A stretch of 7,931 bases of DNA from Acidobacteriota bacterium. GTDB taxonomy: Bacteria; Acidobacteriota; Terriglobia; Terriglobales; Acidobacteriaceae. The stretch covers positions 1 through 7,931 of the forward strand of contig JAJXXN010000255.1 in assembly GCA_021781075.1 (NCBI GenBank). The letters run 5' to 3'. Every line of letters starts with the position of its first letter. The stretch's first letter is position 1. The notes beneath the pieces are model-generated. The model did no database searches and had not been told where the DNA came from. It saw only the letters and a program-made list of their open reading frames with translations. Shown here piece after piece: positions 6,137-7,931 of the stretch. Position numbers and translations under genes: made by a program.

Positions 6137-6414
6137 AAAACTAATCCTTCTGATTCAAACGAACAAATGCACCCGGCGCACAAGTCGCCGCGCTGGTTTC
6201 TGAACTAACAGCGTCAACATTCAGGAACTCTTACAACTGCATATTAAAGGTAACACAGCAAAAACGAAAGTGAACAAATTTTTCAACAAGTTGTGCGAAA
6301 AATGAGAATCCCCCGGTTTGCGGTCAAAAGACGCGGGCGTAAGCGCAAGTTGACGCGCTAATCCTTTATTTATTTGGACTTAGCCAACCAGCAAATCTGC
6401 CTTTGCCTTGCGCA
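6137..6414. other. Non-coding gap between the outer-membrane protein gene and nuoB
   Basis: I find no gene here. The part at about 6236-6300 is AT-rich and includes TTTAAT (minus, 6243-6248), a fair -10 match, but no convincing -35 at proper spacing. Promoter activity for the gene at 4408-6123 is likely but not pinned down. CGGCG (6174-6178) and CGCCG (6186-6190) could form a short leader hairpin. Downstream of the nuoB stop at 6415 I see no hairpin followed by a U tract, so its terminator is unidentified. Confidence 0.5.
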
Positions 6415-6993
6415 TCAGTTGCGCAGGTTCAGGGTCCGAGACAGGCTTCCACGCTCGCGCTGAATCTTCTCTTGGAGCAAGGTGATAGCGTAAAGCAACT
6501 GCTCCGGGCGAGGCGGACAACCCGGCACGTAAACATCCACGGGGATGATCTGGTTGACGCCCTGCACAAGCGCATAATTGTTGAACACGCCGCCGGATGT
6601 GGCGCAGGCGCCCATTGAGATAACCCACTTTGGCTCGGGCATCTGCTCGTAGAGGCGGCGGATGACGGGAGCCATTTTGCGGCTGACGCGACCAGCGATG
6701 ATCATGAGGTCGGATTGGCGCGGCGATGGGCGAAAAACCTCGGCGCCGAAGCGGGCGATGTCGTAACGGGAGGCGCCCATGGACATCATCTCGATGGCGC
6801 AGCAGGCGAGGCCAAAGGTCATGGGCCAAATGGAACTCTTGCGCACCCAGTTCACTGCGAAATCGAGCGAAGTCAGGATGATTCCCTCTGGCGGTTCAAT
6901 GCCGTGGTCGGCTTCCTCAATCTTGGAACGGTTCAATACGCTGCTCTCAAGCGAGCCGAAAAAATAGCGGTCTTTGCCGGTCAATTCCGTCAT
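6415..6993 (-). CDS. nuoB: NADH-quinone oxidoreductase subunit B (NuoB)
   Basis: This encodes 192 aa of the Complex I subunit that holds iron-sulfur cluster N2, the last carrier before quinone, in the peripheral arm at the cytoplasmic face of the inner membrane. All four cluster ligands are visible: the tandem C64-C65 in MTFGLACCAIEMM, C130 in SMGACATSGG and C159 in VYVPGCPPRPEQLL. RYDIARFGAEVFRPSPRQSD and GRVSRKMAPV also match the family. The ATG at 6993 is chosen because it gives a near-normal length, but its ribosome site is poor (GGAAG only 1 nt away). In-frame ATGs at 7041 and 7062 are possible, and the start is the weak point of this call. About 40 residues precede the conserved core, a modest N-terminal extension. 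The frame stays open into amtB, which cannot all be coding. No nuoA or nuoC adjoins it, so this copy is isolated here. Confidence 0.94.
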   Translation of the reverse strand: MTELTGKDRYFFGSLESSVLNRSKIEEADHGIEPPEGIILTSLDFAVNWVRKSSIWPMTFGLACCAIEMMSMGASRYDIARFGAEVFRPSPRQSDLMIIAGRVSRKMAPVIRRLYEQMPEPKWVISMGACATSGGVFNNYALVQGVNQIIPVDVYVPGCPPRPEQLLYAITLLQEKIQRERGSLSRTLNLRN

Positions 6994-7080
6994 ACTTCCA
7001 ATATACCCCGGCCGGCGCTTGCGTTCCGCGCCTTTCTCCATCAAAATGAAAGAACAGTTCATCAGTCGAACTCTCAGGAA

Positions 7081-7103
7081 CAACTGGAACCTGGCTCCAA
7101 CTG
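7081..7103. promoter_or_regulatory. Imperfect 23-bp dyad in the nuoB-amtB divergent region
   Basis: A 23-bp sequence centred on T7092 pairs at 8 of 11 positions around its centre; its core is GGAACCTGGCTCC, with one mismatched pair. It lies midway in the roughly 210-bp region between the two divergent starts, a sensible place for a shared operator. The symmetry is seen directly but imperfect; I name no regulator. I see no sigma54 (GG-N10-GC) promoter, although nitrogen control of amtB is common in other bacteria. Confidence 0.3.
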
Positions 7104-7202
7104 AAGAAATGCCTGACGGGGCTTTCCCAGTTGACACCTGAGTTGTATTCACAGGCTGGATTTTCAGCACGCCGCGAAGTTTCTTGGCGAATGGGGGTTT
7201 GA

Positions 7203-7931
7203 ATGAGTTTACTGCGCGGGATAAAGCCGGCTTCATTGCTGGCAACCACAGTGGCGTTCTCGATGCCGACCATGGCCCATGCCGACGCTCCCGCCACACA
7301 GGCGCAGATTGACGCACTCAAGCAAACGATCAGCAATGCGCAAATGGCCGGCGACAACGCGTGGATGCTGATCAGCGCCGCACTGGTGTTGATGATGACC
7401 GGCCCGGGGCTGGCCCTGTTTTACGGCGGCCTGGTGCGCAAGAAGAACATCCTCGGCACCATGATGCAGAGCTTTGCCATGATGGGCATCGTGACCGTGC
7501 TGTGGGCGGTGATTGGCTACTCCCTCGCCTTCGGCCACGGCAATTGGTTCATCGGCGGCTTCGAGCATATTTTTCTCAATCATGTCGGCTTGGCGCCCAA
7601 TGCGGATTATGCGCCGACGATTCCCGAGCAAACCTACATGGTCTACCAGTTGATGTTTGCCATCATCACCCCCGCGCTGATCACCGGGGCCTTTGCCGAG
7701 CGCATGAAGTTCAGCGCCATGGCGGTTTTTTTGAGTCTGTGGTCGCTTGTGATTTACAGCCCGATGGCGCACATGGTGTGGGGCGTGGGCGGTTTGCTCA
7801 ACACCACCGGCGGCAAACTTCCCTGCTTTGACTTTGCCGGCGGAACCGTCGTGCACGTCACCTCCGGGGTTTCGGCGCTTATCACCGCGCTTTACCTGGG
7901 CAAGCGCATGGGCTATCCAAAGAAGGCCATG
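7203..7931 (+). CDS. amtB: Ammonium transporter AmtB, N-terminal part
   Basis: The first 243 codons of an Amt/MEP/Rh ammonium channel; the 3' end is outside the window. The ATG at 7203 directly follows an in-frame TGA (7200-7202), so the protein cannot start further upstream, and a GGGGG stretch lies 5 nt before it. Residues 1-27 form a cleavable signal peptide (SMPTMAHADA region), as in other Amt proteins. Then GDNAW (50-54) opens the first membrane helix, followed by GPGLALFYGGLVRKKN, QLMFAIITPALITGAFAERM, SPMAHMVWG and DFAGGTVVHVTSG. By alignment with E. coli AmtB from memory, F152 is the pore-gate Phe, W193 the binding-site Trp, D210 the conserved Asp and H218 the first pore His; the spacings F-W (41) and D-H (8) agree. 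It imports ammonium across the inner membrane. A glnK gene often follows amtB but would be beyond the edge. Confidence 0.96.
   Translation, partial: MSLLRGIKPASLLATTVAFSMPTMAHADAPATQAQIDALKQTISNAQMAGDNAWMLISAALVLMMTGPGLALFYGGLVRKKNILGTMMQSFAMMGIVTVLWAVIGYSLAFGHGNWFIGGFEHIFLNHVGLAPNADYAPTIPEQTYMVYQLMFAIITPALITGAFAERMKFSAMAVFLSLWSLVIYSPMAHMVWGVGGLLNTTGGKLPCFDFAGGTVVHVTSGVSALITALYLGKRMGYPKKAM

Noticed and set aside
5473..6144. Plus-strand open frame of 223 codons opposite the outer-membrane protein gene
   Set aside because: It runs antisense to the barrel domain and signal peptide region and lacks a signal peptide, domain or ribosome site of its own.
6339..6360. Terminator for nuoB at GCGTAAGCGC...GACGCGC
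   Set aside because: The complementary arms are only 4 bp, and no U tract follows on the minus strand.
6380..6829. Minus-strand open frame of 149 codons overlapping nuoB
   Set aside because: It is a frame-shifted shadow of nuoB: arginine- and proline-rich, without motifs, while the other frame carries all cluster ligands.
7131..7160. TTGACA as the -35 box of an amtB promoter
   Set aside because: No hexamer 15-20 bp downstream resembles a -10 box (GGCTGG lies at 17 bp), so the match to -35 alone is not enough.
6994..7202. Sigma54 promoter for amtB
   Set aside because: I looked for the TGGCAC-N5-TTGC pattern; the nearest candidates (TGGCTC at 7092) lack the GC element at the right distance.
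7724..7730. Run of seven T in amtB as a phase-variation tract
   Set aside because: Seven bases is short for slipped-strand switching, and the run encodes ordinary hydrophobic residues in a membrane helix with an intact frame.
7233..7856. Minus-strand open frame of 207 codons opposite amtB
   Set aside because: It is antisense to a fully motif-supported transporter; its His-rich translation is the expected complement of such membrane codons.
1..7931. CRISPR array, tRNA, rRNA, insertion sequence or attachment site
   Set aside because: I saw no regularly spaced long repeats, no cloverleaf sequence, no transposase motif and no terminal inverted repeats in the window.

Overview
The window looks like a chromosomal fragment from a Gram-negative bacterium, most plausibly an Acidobacteriota member. 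This rests on gene content and style, not on a marker gene: a futalosine-pathway menaquinone gene, a large secreted Asp-box propeller protein, an outer-membrane barrel fused to Ig-like and OmpA-like domains, a NuoB, and an AmtB. Core genes are GC-rich (39 of 60 bases in the line at 1501-1560). The toxin-antitoxin region is clearly AT-richer (25 to 27 of 60 in the lines at 481-540 and 301-360).

Layout. Bases 2-244 (+) are the 3' end of an imidazolonepropionase-like amidohydrolase. It converges, with only 2 bp between stop codons, on a minus-strand Phd/YefM-VapC toxin-antitoxin pair (antitoxin 627-869, toxin 247-627). The pair has its own candidate promoter, and a tandem 10-bp repeat sits where an operator would be (881-932). 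Upstream of it on the same strand is mqnE (921-2051), encoding the radical SAM aminofutalosine synthase. A strong intrinsic terminator (2104-2133) separates mqnE from a secreted Asp-box propeller protein (2159-4162). That gene has a near-consensus promoter overlapped by a 23-bp inverted repeat, and a small leader hairpin. Another terminator (4355-4387) follows the next gene, an outer-membrane beta-barrel/Ig/Ig/OmpA-like protein (4408-6123). Further right, nuoB (6415-6993, minus) lies without visible nuo neighbours, divergent from amtB (7203 to the window end, plus).

How the genes relate. The genes from 247 to 6993 are all on the minus strand, but terminators and promoters split them into mostly single-gene units, so this is not one pathway operon. 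mqnE (menaquinone supply) and nuoB (a Complex I subunit that hands electrons to quinone) both serve respiration. The two surface or secreted proteins are adjacent but separately transcribed. The low-GC toxin-antitoxin pair looks acquired. I do not see a clearly new multi-gene system. The most unusual points are the operator-like dyads, the isolated nuoB, and the composite architectures of the two exported proteins.
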